A stretch of 64,000 nucleotides of DNA from Impatiens glandulifera. Taxonomy: Eukaryota > Streptophyta > Magnoliopsida > Ericales > Balsaminaceae. Shown in pieces: positions 10,944-22,900 of this stretch. The stretch's first letter is position 1. Every line of letters begins with the position of its first letter. The position numbers and the translations under genes were made by a program. The notes beneath the pieces were generated by a model that did no database searches, had not been told where the DNA came from, and worked only from the letters and a program-made list of their open reading frames with translations. The stretch covers positions 1 through 64,000 of the forward strand of contig NW_025919420.1 of NCBI RefSeq assembly GCF_907164915.1. The letters are read 5' to 3'.

Positions 10944-13900
10944 TAATTAGTAATCTTGAGTTTCTTCTTGAATTTGTCGAACTTGTCAATCGTGACGGCT
11001 TTGGTCATGATATCTGCTGGCTGATCCTCTGTCTTGATAAACTTCATGGAAATTACTTCTTGAGTAACCAAATCTCGAATAAAATGATGTCGTAGTTCAA
11101 TATGTTTGGACCGAGCATGAAAAACAGGATTCTTTGTCATTGCAATAGCTGACATATTGTCACAATGAATAATTGTCGGCTCACATTGCTCAAACTTCAT
11201 ATCCTTTAAAATTCTTTGAAGCCAAACAGCTTCACAAGCTGCATCGGTACATGCTATATACTCTGCTTCGGCTGATGACAATGCCACAGATTTCTGCTTT
11301 CTTGAACTCCATGATATTACATTTGATCCAAGACAAAAGATATAACCGGAGGTACTTTTTCGATCATCAATCGAGCCTGTCCAATCACTATCTGTATAAC
11401 CAACCAGCTTACATTCACTTTCCTTTTTGAATTCAATGCCTTGAGTTTTTGTGCCTTTAAGATATCTAAGGATTCTTTTTGCGGCTGCAAAATGAATTTG
11501 ACTTGGCTCATTCAAAAATCTAGAAAGCAAGCTTACCGAATGTGTGATATCCGGTCTCGTGTTGAGATAGATTAATGAACCAATCAACTTTCTATAACTA
11601 GTTGAGTCAGCTTTCTCACCGTCGTCGTTAACTTGAAATTTTTCATTCAACGCCATAGGAGTGGAGAGGGGCTTGCATTGACTCATATTGAATTTCTTGA
11701 GCAGATCTTCAATATATTTTTCTTGAGATAGAAAGATTCTTCCTGGACTTTGCTTAACTTGTATAGCAAGAAAATATTTCATGAGTCCCAAGTCTGTCAT
11801 CTCAAAATCTTTCATCATTTGATTCTTGAATTCTGCCACCATAGCTTTGTTTGTTCCAAAATAGATGAGATCATCTACATATAAACATACAATCAAGAAA
11901 TCTTTGTCAATAGTCTTCACATAGAGAGATGATTCACTTGTACTTCGATTAAAGCCTTTCTTGATGAAATAGCTATTGATTTTGCTGTTCCACGCTCGGG
12001 GTGCCTGCTTTAACCCATACAATGCCTTTTTTAGTCGATAAACTTTCTTCTCTTCTTCTTTGATCTCAAAACCTTCGGGCTGCTCAACATACACCTCTTC
12101 TTGAATTTCTCCATTTAGAAAAGCTGATTTTACATCAAGTTGAAATATATTTACCTCCAACTGAGCTGCAATGGCTACACAAGTACGGATTGTCTCCATT
12201 CTTGCAACAGGAGCATACGTTTCTGAGAAGTCAACTCCCGGTTGTTGAGAATAACCCTTTGCGACAAGTCGAGCTTTATGTTTTTGAATCAAACCATCCT
12301 CACTGTACTTTACTTTGTAGACCCATTTTAAACCAATAGTTTTCTTTCCATCTGGCAAGTCCACGAGTTCCCATGTTGAATTTTTCTCAATTGTAGATAA
12401 CTCGTCCTTCATTGCTTTTTGCCAATATTCCTTTTGAGAAGCTTCTTGGAATGACTGTGGCTCACAAGAAAATAATCCAAACTCAATTTCATCATAAATA
12501 TCTTGAACCATTCGGGTCTTTCTTGGAGGACTATCTGAATCAGGTTCTGAGTCTTGTGCAGAAGGTTGAGATGAGCTAGCTTGGGATGTACTAGCTTGGG
12601 ATGCAATTGGATCAGTAAATGGTTGTGATCCCAAGTCTTCAACTTCTTTCCCCTTCCAATTCCAAGTAGCTTTTTCATCGAAAACAACATCTCGAGATAC
12701 AATAATTTTGTTGTTCAATGGATTCATCAATCGATATCCCTTGGATTCATCACTGTAGCCAATGAACACAAGTTTTTGGCCTTTCTCTTCAAACTTCTCC
12801 CGACTTTGAGATGGGATTAGAGCATAAGCAATACTCCCAAATATTTTTAAATGATCAATGACGGGCTTTTTATCATACCAAGCTTCAAATGGAGTCTTAT
12901 TTCTGACCGCTTTGGTTGGTGATCGATTGAGAATATATATAGCTGTGTGAACAGCTTCAGCCCAATATAGATTTGGAATTCCCTTTCCTTTCAGCATGCT
13001 TCTCGCCATCTCTACAATCGTACGGTTTTTTCGTTCAGCTACGCCGTTTTGTTGTGGAGATCTACTGACGGTTAATTGTCTTTTGATACCATTTTCTTTG
13101 CAATATTCTGTAAAGGAATTTGAGAGATATTCTCCTCCACGATCAGTTCTCAAGCACTTCATTATATGACCACTTTCCTTTTCAGCTAGAGACTTGAATC
13201 GTAAGAAAATAGAAAATGCTTCGGACTTTTGATTAAGAAAATAAATCCACATCATTCTTGTATAGTCATCAACAAAGAGAATGAAATACCTCTTATCTCT
13301 AGGAGTAGGAGTTTGCATCGGGCCACATATATCAGAATGGACAAGTTCAAGTGGTGCTTTTGCTCGCCATGTAGTTTTGGGAAATGGGAGCTTGTGCATC
13401 TTTCCATAAATACAACCTTCACATATATCATTCATCACTTGAATAGAAGGAAGTCCAACCACCATATTTTTCTCTTTTAGCAGCTGAAGTCCCCGTTGAT
13501 TTAGATGACCATATCGAAGATGCCAAAGCTTAGACAAATCTTCATTTTCAACTTTTAATGCACAATCATTTTTCAATAGAAACGTGAGAGAAAAAGTCTT
13601 ATCTTTCATTTCGACAGTTGCCACAACCACATTCTTCTTTTTGTCAAATATTTTGCATATTCCATCATCAAAATATACCGAGAAGTCCTTCTTAATAAGT
13701 TGTCCAATACTAAGAAGATTATATGAAATATTAGGGACATAAAGAACATCCGTGATAAGCTTTTTATTATCTCCCGAAGTTGGAACAGCAATGGTTCCTT
13801 TTCCTTTCGCATCTTGATAAGAACCATCTCCAAGAACAACTGTTGAAGTAATGTCTGAGTTGAGCTCCACAAACATATCTTTATTGCTGGTCATATGGTT

Positions 13901-14884
13901 GCTAGCACCGCTATCAAGATACCATCGACTGTTTGACTTCTCTTCACCATTCAGAGAAACAAACATAACGTCATAATCTTCTTTCACAAATTTTGCATCA
14001 TCTTCTTTCTTCTCCTGATTTTGAAATCGACAATCCCTTTGAGAATGATTAGGGATTTTGTATCTTTTGCATTTGAAATAACAATCTTTTGACTCATGAT
14101 TTGTTTTCTTGCAAATGATACAGAAATAAGAATCACCAGATTGTTGTGGTGCTTTGCCTTTCCAACCGAATGCCTTTTCATTTTTCTTACCAAATTTGTT
14201 GTGATGACTTCTTGAAAACGCTTCTGGTACTTGCTTGGATTTGAAGGCTTGATCAGTTGATGGAGTACAAGAACGATTAATTCTTTGCTCATGTGCTAGA
14301 AGAGATCCAGTCAACTCATATATTGTCATTTTGGACAAATCTTTTGATTCTTCAATCGCAGCAGCAACATGATCAAACTTTTGAGGAAGGCTTCGAAGAA
14401 CCTTTTCAACAACCTTTTTGTCTTTGATTTCATCTCCGCTGCTTTTTATTTGATTGACAATAGTAGAAACACGAGAAGAAAAATCTTGTACCTTTTCTCG
14501 ATCTTCCATCTTTAGATTGTCAAAATCTTTCCATAGAGCTTGGAGTTTTAATGCGATCGTCTTCTCCGTACCTTGAAATTCCTGTTTCAATATCACCCAA
14601 GCATCTTGAGCCTTTTTTACTCCAAAAATACGAGGGAATATGGTTTTCCCAACTCCTTGTTGAATATAGCGCAAAGCTAATGCATCTCGTTTTTTGAGAT
14701 CCTTTTCAAATTTCGCATATCCTTCGTCGTCTTCATCGGGCACATCGAGTTCTTCTTCATCTATCATATCCCAAAGACCTAGGGATATGAAAAATGTTTC
14801 CATTTGGCTGCTCCAGAATTCATAGAATTCACCTTCAAAGATAGGAACTTGACTTGGAGAGTATGAGAATAGAGTAGATGCCAT
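10943..14884 (-). CDS. Copia gag-pol polyprotein, intact, 1313 aa
   Basis: One frame encodes capsid, protease, integrase, reverse transcriptase and RNase H. Seen: Gag at residues 1-240; a CCHC zinc knuckle at about 255-268 (CIICKKTNHESKDC) followed by a second in which the second cysteine is tyrosine; aspartic protease LDSGASNHM near 324; the integrase zinc finger at about 454-491; the integrase triad D518, D581, E617 (35 residues between the last two); reverse transcriptase with YVDD at 1002-1005; RNase H with YTDSDW near 1163 and SSAEAEY near 1203. Length and order are typical of plant Ty1/copia. The start is the ATG closest to the primer site, about 40 bp inside the 5' LTR. The product would assemble cytoplasmic particles, reverse-transcribe the RNA and integrate it. 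Lineage not assigned. Confidence 0.97.
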   Translation of the reverse strand: MASTLFSYSPSQVPIFEGEFYEFWSSQMETFFISLGLWDMIDEEELDVPDEDDEGYAKFEKDLKKRDALALRYIQQGVGKTIFPRIFGVKKAQDAWVILKQEFQGTEKTIALKLQALWKDFDNLKMEDREKVQDFSSRVSTIVNQIKSSGDEIKDKKVVEKVLRSLPQKFDHVAAAIEESKDLSKMTIYELTGSLLAHEQRINRSCTPSTDQAFKSKQVPEAFSRSHHNKFGKKNEKAFGWKGKAPQQSGDSYFCIICKKTNHESKDCYFKCKRYKIPNHSQRDCRFQNQEKKEDDAKFVKEDYDVMFVSLNGEEKSNSRWYLDSGASNHMTSNKDMFVELNSDITSTVVLGDGSYQDAKGKGTIAVPTSGDNKKLITDVLYVPNISYNLLSIGQLIKKDFSVYFDDGICKIFDKKKNVVVATVEMKDKTFSLTFLLKNDCALKVENEDLSKLWHLRYGHLNQRGLQLLKEKNMVVGLPSIQVMNDICEGCIYGKMHKLPFPKTTWRAKAPLELVHSDICGPMQTPTPRDKRYFILFVDDYTRMMWIYFLNQKSEAFSIFLRFKSLAEKESGHIMKCLRTDRGGEYLSNSFTEYCKENGIKRQLTVSRSPQQNGVAERKNRTIVEMARSMLKGKGIPNLYWAEAVHTAIYILNRSPTKAVRNKTPFEAWYDKKPVIDHLKIFGSIAYALIPSQSREKFEEKGQKLVFIGYSDESKGYRLMNPLNNKIIVSRDVVFDEKATWNWKGKEVEDLGSQPFTDPIASQASTSQASSSQPSAQDSEPDSDSPPRKTRMVQDIYDEIEFGLFSCEPQSFQEASQKEYWQKAMKDELSTIEKNSTWELVDLPDGKKTIGLKWVYKVKYSEDGLIQKHKARLVAKGYSQQPGVDFSETYAPVARMETIRTCVAIAAQLEVNIFQLDVKSAFLNGEIQEEVYVEQPEGFEIKEEEKKVYRLKKALYGLKQAPRAWNSKINSYFIKKGFNRSTSESSLYVKTIDKDFLIVCLYVDDLIYFGTNKAMVAEFKNQMMKDFEMTDLGLMKYFLAIQVKQSPGRIFLSQEKYIEDLLKKFNMSQCKPLSTPMALNEKFQVNDDGEKADSTSYRKLIGSLIYLNTRPDITHSVSLLSRFLNEPSQIHFAAAKRILRYLKGTKTQGIEFKKESECKLVGYTDSDWTGSIDDRKSTSGYIFCLGSNVISWSSRKQKSVALSSAEAEYIACTDAACEAVWLQRILKDMKFEQCEPTIIHCDNMSAIAMTKNPVFHARSKHIELRHHFIRDLVTQEVISMKFIKTEDQPADIMTKAVTIDKFDKFKKKLKITN

Positions 14885-14906
14885 TTCAAGATTGAAACGT
14901 AACCTT

Positions 14907-14918
14907 GCTCTGATACCA
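14907..14918 (-). promoter_or_regulatory. Copia-1 primer-binding site (initiator tRNA-Met)
   Basis: Minus-strand tggtatcagagc, complementary to the 3' end of plant initiator tRNA-Met, four bases inside the 5' LTR. Starts minus-strand DNA synthesis. Confidence 0.95.
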
Positions 14919-14922
14919 AATT

Positions 14923-15205
14923 TGTTGATGCGGAAAATATTATAACTAAGAAAATAGGATTTTATTGATAGAATTCTTTAAGTAGCTACAGCTCACTTAA
15001 TTTTGAGATATTAAAAAACTAATGAGAAACTCTCAATTTAAATGATAAAATAGAATAATCTAGAACTCAAAGTAAATGCAATTCATGACATTAAATAATG
15101 CATCTCTTGAGCTTCATCTTCCTCTCACGATCGATCTTCAACTCTTGAGATTCATCATCACATTTAATGTTTTCCAAGATTATTAATTATTTATTATTTT
15201 TAACA
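14923..15205 (-). repeat. Copia-1 5' LTR
   Basis: 283 bp, TG...CA, carries the promoter for the element on the minus strand. Followed by the right target duplication ttggc at 15206-15210. Confidence 0.95.
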
Positions 15206-15951
15206 TTGGCGTGCCTCGAAAGGTATAAACAAGAAGATTTTGTAAGGTTCCAATTTCGTGTCTATTGTATGTGAACTTGTAGTAGCTGTTGCGGCTGAAT
15301 CATCGGCGTTAAGCGGGATGCACAAACTCAAAATAATCATCACCGTTCGAAGAATGACTATATTATTTATATAGTAGCGCAAACTAGAGTTGAACATCGT
15401 GCATTAATGGTTGTATTCGACTCGGGCAAGTCGTATTAGACTTTCAATCGTGTCGTGACTCACTTAAAATATTATGATACACAGACTCTTTTGTGTCATG
15501 TTAATTTATGTTTACAAGTTTATTTGTGTTGTGATAACTTGTGTTTAAAATCTTGTTTTATATTATTTTGACAAAAGTTTCAACATAATCGTGTCGTGTC
15601 ATTATCTGGTTTCATGTGTGTCATGTCGTGTCTTGACACACTCATGTTAATTATTTATATATTAATATTATTGAAGACAACATAATATATAAAGATAATA
15701 TATATAGATAGATAGAGGTCATTATCTATTTATCTAGTCGTACATATATACATAATATAGATAAATTCGTTAGGATTGATTCATGATTATAAAGTAGGAA
15801 GGAGTAACTGTCACCAACCCCAAAACCCAACATCAATTGAGCTGCTGCATATAAAATATAAAATTAATATAAAATTATAATTTAATAAGAGTAAAAGAAG
15901 AAATAAAGAATAGAGATTGAGATAGATAAAGGGATTACGTACTTGAATTAA

Positions 15952-16290
15952 CTAACCCGAGCAAATTGGTTTGATGGAAATAGTTTTGAGACCACAGATG
16001 GTCTTAACGGCCAAAGCATGACTTAAAATCACATAACATTCTTCTAGATATTTTAAGCAGGAGCATATTCCTCGCTTGTTTTCAGGAGAAATCATCGTCA
16101 GACCATCTATTGCTCGAGCCCCAGCACAACATTGGGGAGTTGGCGTGCCACGAAAGGTATAAATAGAAAGATTTTGCAAGTTCCAATTTTGTCACTACTG
16201 TATGGCAACTTGAAGTAGTTGTTGCGGCTGCATCATCGACGTTAAGCAGGATGCACAAACTCAAAATAATCATCACAATTCGAAGAATGA
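15952..16290 (-). pseudogene. nsLTP pseudogene, array 1 unit 8 (type A, most diverged)
   Basis: The mature-domain frame is open through TPTPQCCAGARAIDGL, GICSCLKYL and TICGLK to KPICSG. The signal peptide and SSCHTVVTKLE lie in another frame, and in this copy that frame continues as FYLYLSWHANSP, showing the usual frame conflict around cysteine 2. More substitutions than units 1-7, as expected for an array edge. Confidence 0.85.
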
Positions 16291-16640
16291 CTATATTATT
16301 TATATAGTAGCGCAAACTACAGTTGAACATCGTGCATAAACGGTCGTATTCGACTTGGGAAAGTTGTATTAGACTTTCAATCATATCGTGTCGTGTCGTG
16401 ACTCACTCAAAATATTATGATACACGGGCTCCTTCGTGTCATGTTAATTTGTGTTCATAAGTTTTATTTGTGTCGTGATAACTTGTGCTTAAAATTTGCT
16501 TTCGTATTATTTTGACAAGAGTTTCAACATAATCGTGTCGTGTCATTGTCTGTTTTCATGTGTGTCATGTCGTGTTTTGACACACTCATGTTAATTATTT
16601 ATATATTAATATTATTGAAGACAACATAATATATTATTAA

Positions 16641-19204
16641 TAAAAGAAAATTTAATATTTATAAATTTTAATATCAAAAAAATATATATATAACCATTTC
16701 AAAAAAATATTTATATAAAATAGAACTTTATTTTATCTATATAATTGTGATGAAGAAAGGGTTTAAATAAATCATAAATGTATAAAGACCCCACAATCCA
16801 TTCCTCCAATCCGGAGCAAGCATGGGTGGGCTCAAGACCTCACAGCCCATTTCTTTTATTCATTTATTGCCCAAAGCTCAAACTATATATATAAATTAAA
16901 TACAGGGCAGTCTTACTGATAATGGCTGATTACATAAATCATAATAATAACAAGAAAAGATCTTATCATTCTAAGGTTATTTAAATCACCCAATTTTAAT
17001 TTGTTTTTAAATTGGTTAAACGAGTTGATTTAATTTCGATCCGAATATAAAAATACATGACACAACCTTATTTATTTCATTTTATCTCTAACTTTAAATA
17101 GCCACCATCAAACAAACCAGGAAAATAAGTGATAACATGAATAAAACATAAGTTTCAGTCAAAATATAAGTTTTTTGAATTTGAGAAGATAGCAATTTGT
17201 CAGACATATATATCAATCAACTGTTTTACATTATATAGGGAGTCTTGTTTGGATATTGGGTCATTTAGATTGGGCTTCAATTTTACCCTCATTTGGAGAA
17301 ATGAAAATTTAATTAGCCCGTTATATATATATATATATAATTATGTACTATTTATTTATAAAATATATATTTTGAAACATAATGTTAATTTTAATTTCAT
17401 TGTTTAGTATTTTTAATAATTAATTTAACTTTTAATTGATACCAGTAACAAATTTATTATTATTGATAATTTTGTGCAATGATGGTATATTTAAAACTTT
17501 TTCAATTATTATTTCAATTTTTTTTTGTTAAATGATGTATTTTGAACATTTGATTCAAATAATGAAAAATAAACATTTTAATTAAACTTAATAACATGTT
17601 TGATTTGATCAGTTTCCTAGTTGGGGTTGGGTTTAGGCGATAATTTTTTTACATTATCCTACTGAAGAGTTAATTTAGATGAAATAATATTTTGACTTAT
17701 ACTTTAATTATATATATATATATTAACCAATTTAATTATATGAGTTCGTTCCACCTCAACTCTATATGATTAATTTCACTTCAGCTTAATATATTTTCAA
17801 TCTGAGACAATTTTTTTAAAATTTTTTTTTTTATATAGAAAAATTATATTATACAAACTTTTAAGAAATGTTTCCTTTATCAAACAAATTATATATATGA
17901 CTAGCATCCAGATGACTTTCACAATTAATTAGTCATCTCATAGAAAAATAAAAATATAAATGAACGATTGAGATGTTAAATCTATATAGTTCATTTCATG
18001 TAAGCAAAAATGATCTTTAATAAACATGCTCAAAGTAGATATATATATTTAAATACTTATTCTTGAAAATAAAACATTTTAAGAAATAAAATTTCACATG
18101 GGCCATTGTATTGATAACAATTTCATAAATTTAGACTCTATTTAAGGAATGACAATGAGACATATTAGGGTTAGGAACTCAATTTCATGCCTTCTTTTAT
18201 TTCAGAGATTTTTCTTTACAATTATTTCTGTCATAAATTATATTATATTTTCAAATAATAAATGGATTAAAGATAGAAAGAGATTGAATTCGTTGGGCTC
18301 AATCAGTTTTTTAATAATCCAGTTCACTATGGTCCAATCATGTAAATCCAACCCATTTTTAAATCGGTCAATTGTCATACAATAATAGTAGTTAATAATA
18401 ATAATAGAACCTTGACTTGAGACACTTAATTTTTCCACCCTTATAATAAAACAGTCTTGGGCTTTACATGGTTACTACGGATGGTTTGATATTATAACTA
18501 ATTTTTACTCTTTCTATTAATCTAGTTAGATATTCCATTTAAATTTTGAAATTCAGCCATCTTCACTCATTATCTAGAAATGCATTAATAGTTTTGTTAC
18601 CCATTTATAAATGCATGCATCCATTATATATGAATCAAGATGAGAAATGAAGGAATTATAGTGATCATCTTCTCTTCCTCCTCCATTTAATATCATCATC
18701 AATTGGTGAGTACCTCTTAATTCTCTCATCATTAACATGGACATTAGTCATTTTCTTCTTCTTTTTTCTCATTTACTTACATTAAATATTTTTTCATTTA
18801 TTATTATTATTAAATATCCATTAAACATAAAGGCTCTTAGCATGAACTGTCATATAAATATTTAAATATATATTTATTAAATATTAATATATTTTAAATA
18901 TTTCAAATAAACATATTTCATTAATTCATTGTTTAAAAAATTACAACATAAATCATACATATTTTACTCCCTCTTTTATTAATCACATAATTTAATTTAT
19001 CAACTTAAATACAAAATATATTTTATTTTTTAAATTTATTTTATCATTATATATTACTATCTTATAATTTTTTTTTAAAAATTTATTGTTTCAAAAGTTT
19101 TACGAAACAATATTGTTAAAATAATTTCAATAATCTTACCCCCAAACAATTCCTAAGTTGCATGAATATACATATTAAATGTACTAGAGGAGTTAGGTAT
19201 GGAT
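16641..19204. other. A/T-rich intergenic DNA
   Basis: No convincing gene. A 57-bp stretch at 18305-18360 (ccagttcact...ggtccaatcat) recurs at 51419-51475, and 18766-18822 (acttacattaaat...) recurs at 22189-22242. Around 18605-18720 there is an atgcatgcat motif, a tatata stretch and a tggtgagt donor-like site, which could be a decayed promoter and leader. No exon follows, so this stays a guess. Confidence 0.5.
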
Positions 19205-19440
19205 AGGGGGACAATTTGTATCACGACACGACACGAACACGACATGTTATTAACGGGTTTGGGTCGGTCTTTAACGGATCGTGTCCTTTTCGTGTCATGT
19301 CTTTAACGTATCAATCTTTAACAGGTCGTGTACGGGTCATTATCGTGTATACCCGTTAGACACGATAATGACCCATTTAAATTATCGTATCTCACGAATA
19401 ATGGGTTACCCGTTACCCATATGTGACCTGTTACCAATTC
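19205..19440. repeat. CGTGTC-rich non-autonomous element with hairpin
   Basis: Starts with repeated acgacacg words, followed by acggatcgtgtcc and cgtgtcatg. Contains a perfect 15-bp inverted repeat, gggtcattatcgtgt at 19334-19348 and its complement at 19360-19374, with an 11-nt loop. The word content resembles the foldback arms of arrays 1 and 2, so it is probably a distant member of the same transposon-like group. Termini are not defined. Confidence 0.45.
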
Positions 19441-19730
19441 TAACCCTAACTAAATAAATAATATGTTCATCTCTTCAAACACCCAACCCAATTTCTTTTT
19501 TCATTCTCCCTCTATGTTTCCAGTTCTCTTTCTCTCTTTCATCCATAGATGTTCGTTGCAATTGAGGCTAATCGGCGTAAAACACTTCATTCTCGTTGTT
19601 TCAGGCACTCTACTTTGTGTATCAACCGGCGGTTCGTTTGACCTAGTGTCTCCGGCGTAAACACTGTTAAACATATTTGCGGTCGCTCATTTCCTCAGGT
19701 CTCTCTCTATTTTTTGTTCTAATATATCGC

Positions 19731-19919
19731 GATGTTTCTTTAGGCATTTTGATATATCGATGTTTCTTTAGGCATTTTGATATATCGATGTTTCTTTAGG
19801 CATTTTGATATATGTTTAATTTGGAGATTCCTTCTTTCTGATTGTTCATCTAGATGTAGGCATTTTGATATAGGTTTATTTTGGAGGTTCATTCTTTCCG
19901 ATTGTTCATCTAGATCTAG
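19731..19919. repeat. Short tandem repeats: 28 bp x3, then 60 bp x2
   Basis: Three copies of gatgtttctttaggcatttt plus an 8-bp gatatatc tail run at 19731-19813. They merge into two copies of a 60-bp unit (from about 19799) that starts ggcattttgatata and ends gttcatctagat. The upstream 19460-19660 is pyrimidine-rich like a leader sequence, but no gene follows. Confidence 0.7.
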
Positions 19920-22900
19920 GCTTCCAAGCTATATTTTTAACCGATCATGTTGTAAATGGAACCGATCTAACTTTGCTTATTCCTGTTCAATTTGTTGAAG
20001 ATCCTGTACCAAAAAATGCGCTAATAATCCATCTATAACATCTGTAAAAGGGTTTCATATATGTCTCATTAGTTGGTGTATAAGTCATTTAGTGTTTCAT
20101 ATATGTTTCATATATATCTCATAACCATTGTCTGTGCTGATGTATGAGTAATTGAAGTTACTGTTTGAGTGCTAAAATTTTATATAATCACTGAAGTTAC
20201 TAATGGAGGGCTGAAATTCTAAGTTGTGCATTAAGATTCACATGGCAATTCATTCCTCAATGGACAATAATCCTATAAATAAAGTTAGTGACACAATTGA
20301 TGTTGACGTTGACTGTTGACTTTGTTGTCAATAATTTTCCAATTTCCGGGGAAGGTATTGACTCAATAGGTGTTGATCTTCATACGCAAATGTTGATGAA
20401 ATGACATCAAAGGGTGAACAAATGGTTAAGAATAATTAAGAAAGTTGAGATCAATAGATCAATTGTTGATGCGATTTTATGAAACATAAATATAAAACAA
20501 ATAAATCAAAGATTATATATATATAATATGAATTAGATGAAAAATATAAAATATATTAATATTTAATAAATATATATTTAAAATAGAGAGAATTTTAATT
20601 AATAAATTATTTAATTACTATATAGTGAGTAATAAAAATAATAAATTATTTAAATAAATCTGATTGAAAGAAAAAATAGACCTAGCTAATTAGTAAGACA
20701 AAAACATCATTAATATTTTAGAAATATTGATTGAAATAAAATGTATATTTAAACACATTCAACTAATTTTAAAAATTATATATTTTTGTTAGATTTTTTT
20801 TAAAAGATGCATTTTAATTCAAATATAAAATTAGTAAATTATAATTAATTAAGTATATTTGATTATTTTCTTTTTTTTCCGAAAATAATAGTTAGGTGAG
20901 ATCATACCTTTATTTGATAAACTAGGTTCAGTTTCATCAAATATATTTATATTTAATTTTATAAAAGTATTTTACACTAGTGTTGAGTTTTTTTCAAATA
21001 AATGAGTCCAATTCGATTCTATAAAAAATAGAATGGATCAGGCTTGTTTTAAACAAAGTATTCGAAAAAAAGATACCGACTCTATAAAAATTCTGTGGGC
21101 CTCTTCTTATTAAAAATAAATAATAATAATAAAACCTAGCCATGGGCCTGACTGAGCCCACTTAATTTATCTATCCATATACAACAATGTCTTGAGATTT
21201 GGGCTCGGTTTTTCGAGCTAATTTATTCAAAGATTAAATATTAAATTAAACCAAGTGTGAATTGAAATGGGTTTGTCAGAACCAAATAAAATGAAATAAA
21301 ATAAAATCTAAACTTAAGCCTGATCTAGCCCAATTAAATCAATTAGAAGAAAAATCAATTTAGGAATTTGATTGATCAAAGTAGGAAATATATATGGATC
21401 AAATATTTTTAATTAAACAATATTAGAAGAAAACATAGTAGAGCCCTTACTATTTTGTTATATTTAATTTGTTTTGAAAGGAGGAAATATATATGGATCA
21501 AAGTTAACTATTTAAATATTATGAGAAATGTATTTAAAATATTAATTAATACATTCATTTAAGTGGTTTAATTTAAAAAAAAAACAATTCAATATTTACA
21601 ATAATTTTTATCTTTTCCTAAATGTGACCTTCTGAAATAATAATAATATTATACACCCTAAATGAGTACATAATAATGTTATTTTGTTTGGGCTTATTAT
21701 TATTTTTTATTATAATTTTAAGCCATATTTTTATTTAACCAAACATTATCTTAATTTGTTTAATTCTTAAATATGATAAGAGAGAGTACGTATGTCCCTA
21801 TGTATCCTCTTTTGAGATGGCTATTTATATTAAAAAAAGAATAATGGTATTTTTCGTCTTCTGAAAAAAAAAACATATTTAAATACATGGTTCAAACACA
21901 CACATTATAAAACATCACCAAATTCAAATAAAAATGGACATTTTGATGGTGTTCATTCAAACAAACTTTACAATAAGAAATTAAAATTATATATGTTTTC
22001 AATACTTGGGATTGAATTATAAAAGTGGGACTTACAATTTTATGATATTTTTAAAATAGAATTTACAATTTTAATTTCACCTATCAACTTGAAACGAATA
22101 GAGCTACTCCTTTGATATTGGGACATTTGGGCTATATTTTAATATCTTTTTTAATTAAAAAATATACATTATTTAAATTATATTCGTCTTTCTCATTACT
22201 TACATTAAATATTTTTTCATTTATTATTATTATTATTATATATTTTGTTTTTCATTAATTTAGATCCAATTTAATTTAAATGATAGAAAAAAAATTCAAA
22301 TCTAAAATTTTATAACACAATTTAAGTGAAAACAATTTATAAAGTTTATATGACAAATTGATACAAATGATAAAGTAAAAAAATTTCTATAGATTTATAA
22401 ACATTTATTTATGTATCATGATCTTAAAAACTACAAAAAATTAATGAATTAATTAATATGACTTAATTATAAATATCCATTAAAATTTTAATAAATTGAA
22501 TATGTTATTAAAAAAACGGTCCTTAAAAACTGAACAATTTTATATTTTTGACTGTTCGGCCATTCATGCCATTTTAGTGTATAATCACATCTATCAAATT
22601 AAATCAAACCTAAAATTTCTTTTTAATTTTATAAAGAGTAGAGAAACAAAAATAAAAATATATATTTAATTAAATGTTTAAGAAGTGATAAAAAAAAATT
22701 CATCATAAAATCTTTGTTAAGTGAGTTGATTTATTTAATTATTAATTAATTTTTTTTTATATATATGAATATGAGTAGTACAATGTAATTAAGATTTTCA
22801 CAAATAAACCGATAAAAAAATAAACACTTTAAAATATTTAGTTACCATAAATATACCTAATATAAATATATAAAAATAAATGTGGAGATAAATTTATTTA

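Larger units (their letters stand above)
10653..15205 (-). mobile_element. Copia-1: full-length, apparently intact Ty1/copia LTR retrotransposon
   Basis: 4553-bp element on the minus strand with 283-bp LTRs that differ at one base by my count, both bounded by TG...CA. It has a tRNA-Met primer site, a polypurine tract, a perfect 5-bp target duplication and a single uninterrupted gag-pol frame. Near-identical LTRs are the usual sign of very recent insertion, because both LTRs are copied from one template. Everything an autonomous copia element needs can be seen, so it could still be mobile or have moved very recently. Confidence 0.97.
10459..15355 (-). pseudogene. nsLTP pseudogene, array 1 unit 7, split by copia-1
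   Basis: The 3' half is at 10459-10652 and the 5' half at 15206-15355. The copia element sits at the codons just before the paired cysteines and created the 5-bp duplication ttggc. The remnant is type B (ccctaatg instead of ccccaatg). Removing the element and one duplication copy restores a unit of normal length, so the insertion came after the array had formed. Confidence 0.85.
4846..16640 (-). repeat. Array 1: eight tandem ~916-bp units carrying nsLTP pseudogenes
   Basis: Units start near 4847, 5757, 6673, 7579, 8497, 9414, 10333 and 15815, marked by the recurring ccccaaaaccc...attgag. The seventh is interrupted by a 4.55-kb copia element; without it the unit is about 920 bp. The eighth is truncated near 16640. 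On the plus strand each unit holds: the end of an nsLTP gene (reverse), its body, the signal peptide, a TATA-like stretch, then about 330 bp rich in cgtgtcgtg that matches the right arm of the array 2 foldback. Identity between units appears above 90%, with unit 8 most diverged. Confidence 0.9.

Noticed and set aside
4846..16640. A functional tandem nsLTP gene cluster
   Set aside because: All copies show the frame conflict around cysteine 2, five of eight have nonsense codons, and the start codon region is missing.
20258..20340. hAT transposase start
   Set aside because: Only about 18 readable residues before stops; no BED finger or dimerisation domain nearby.
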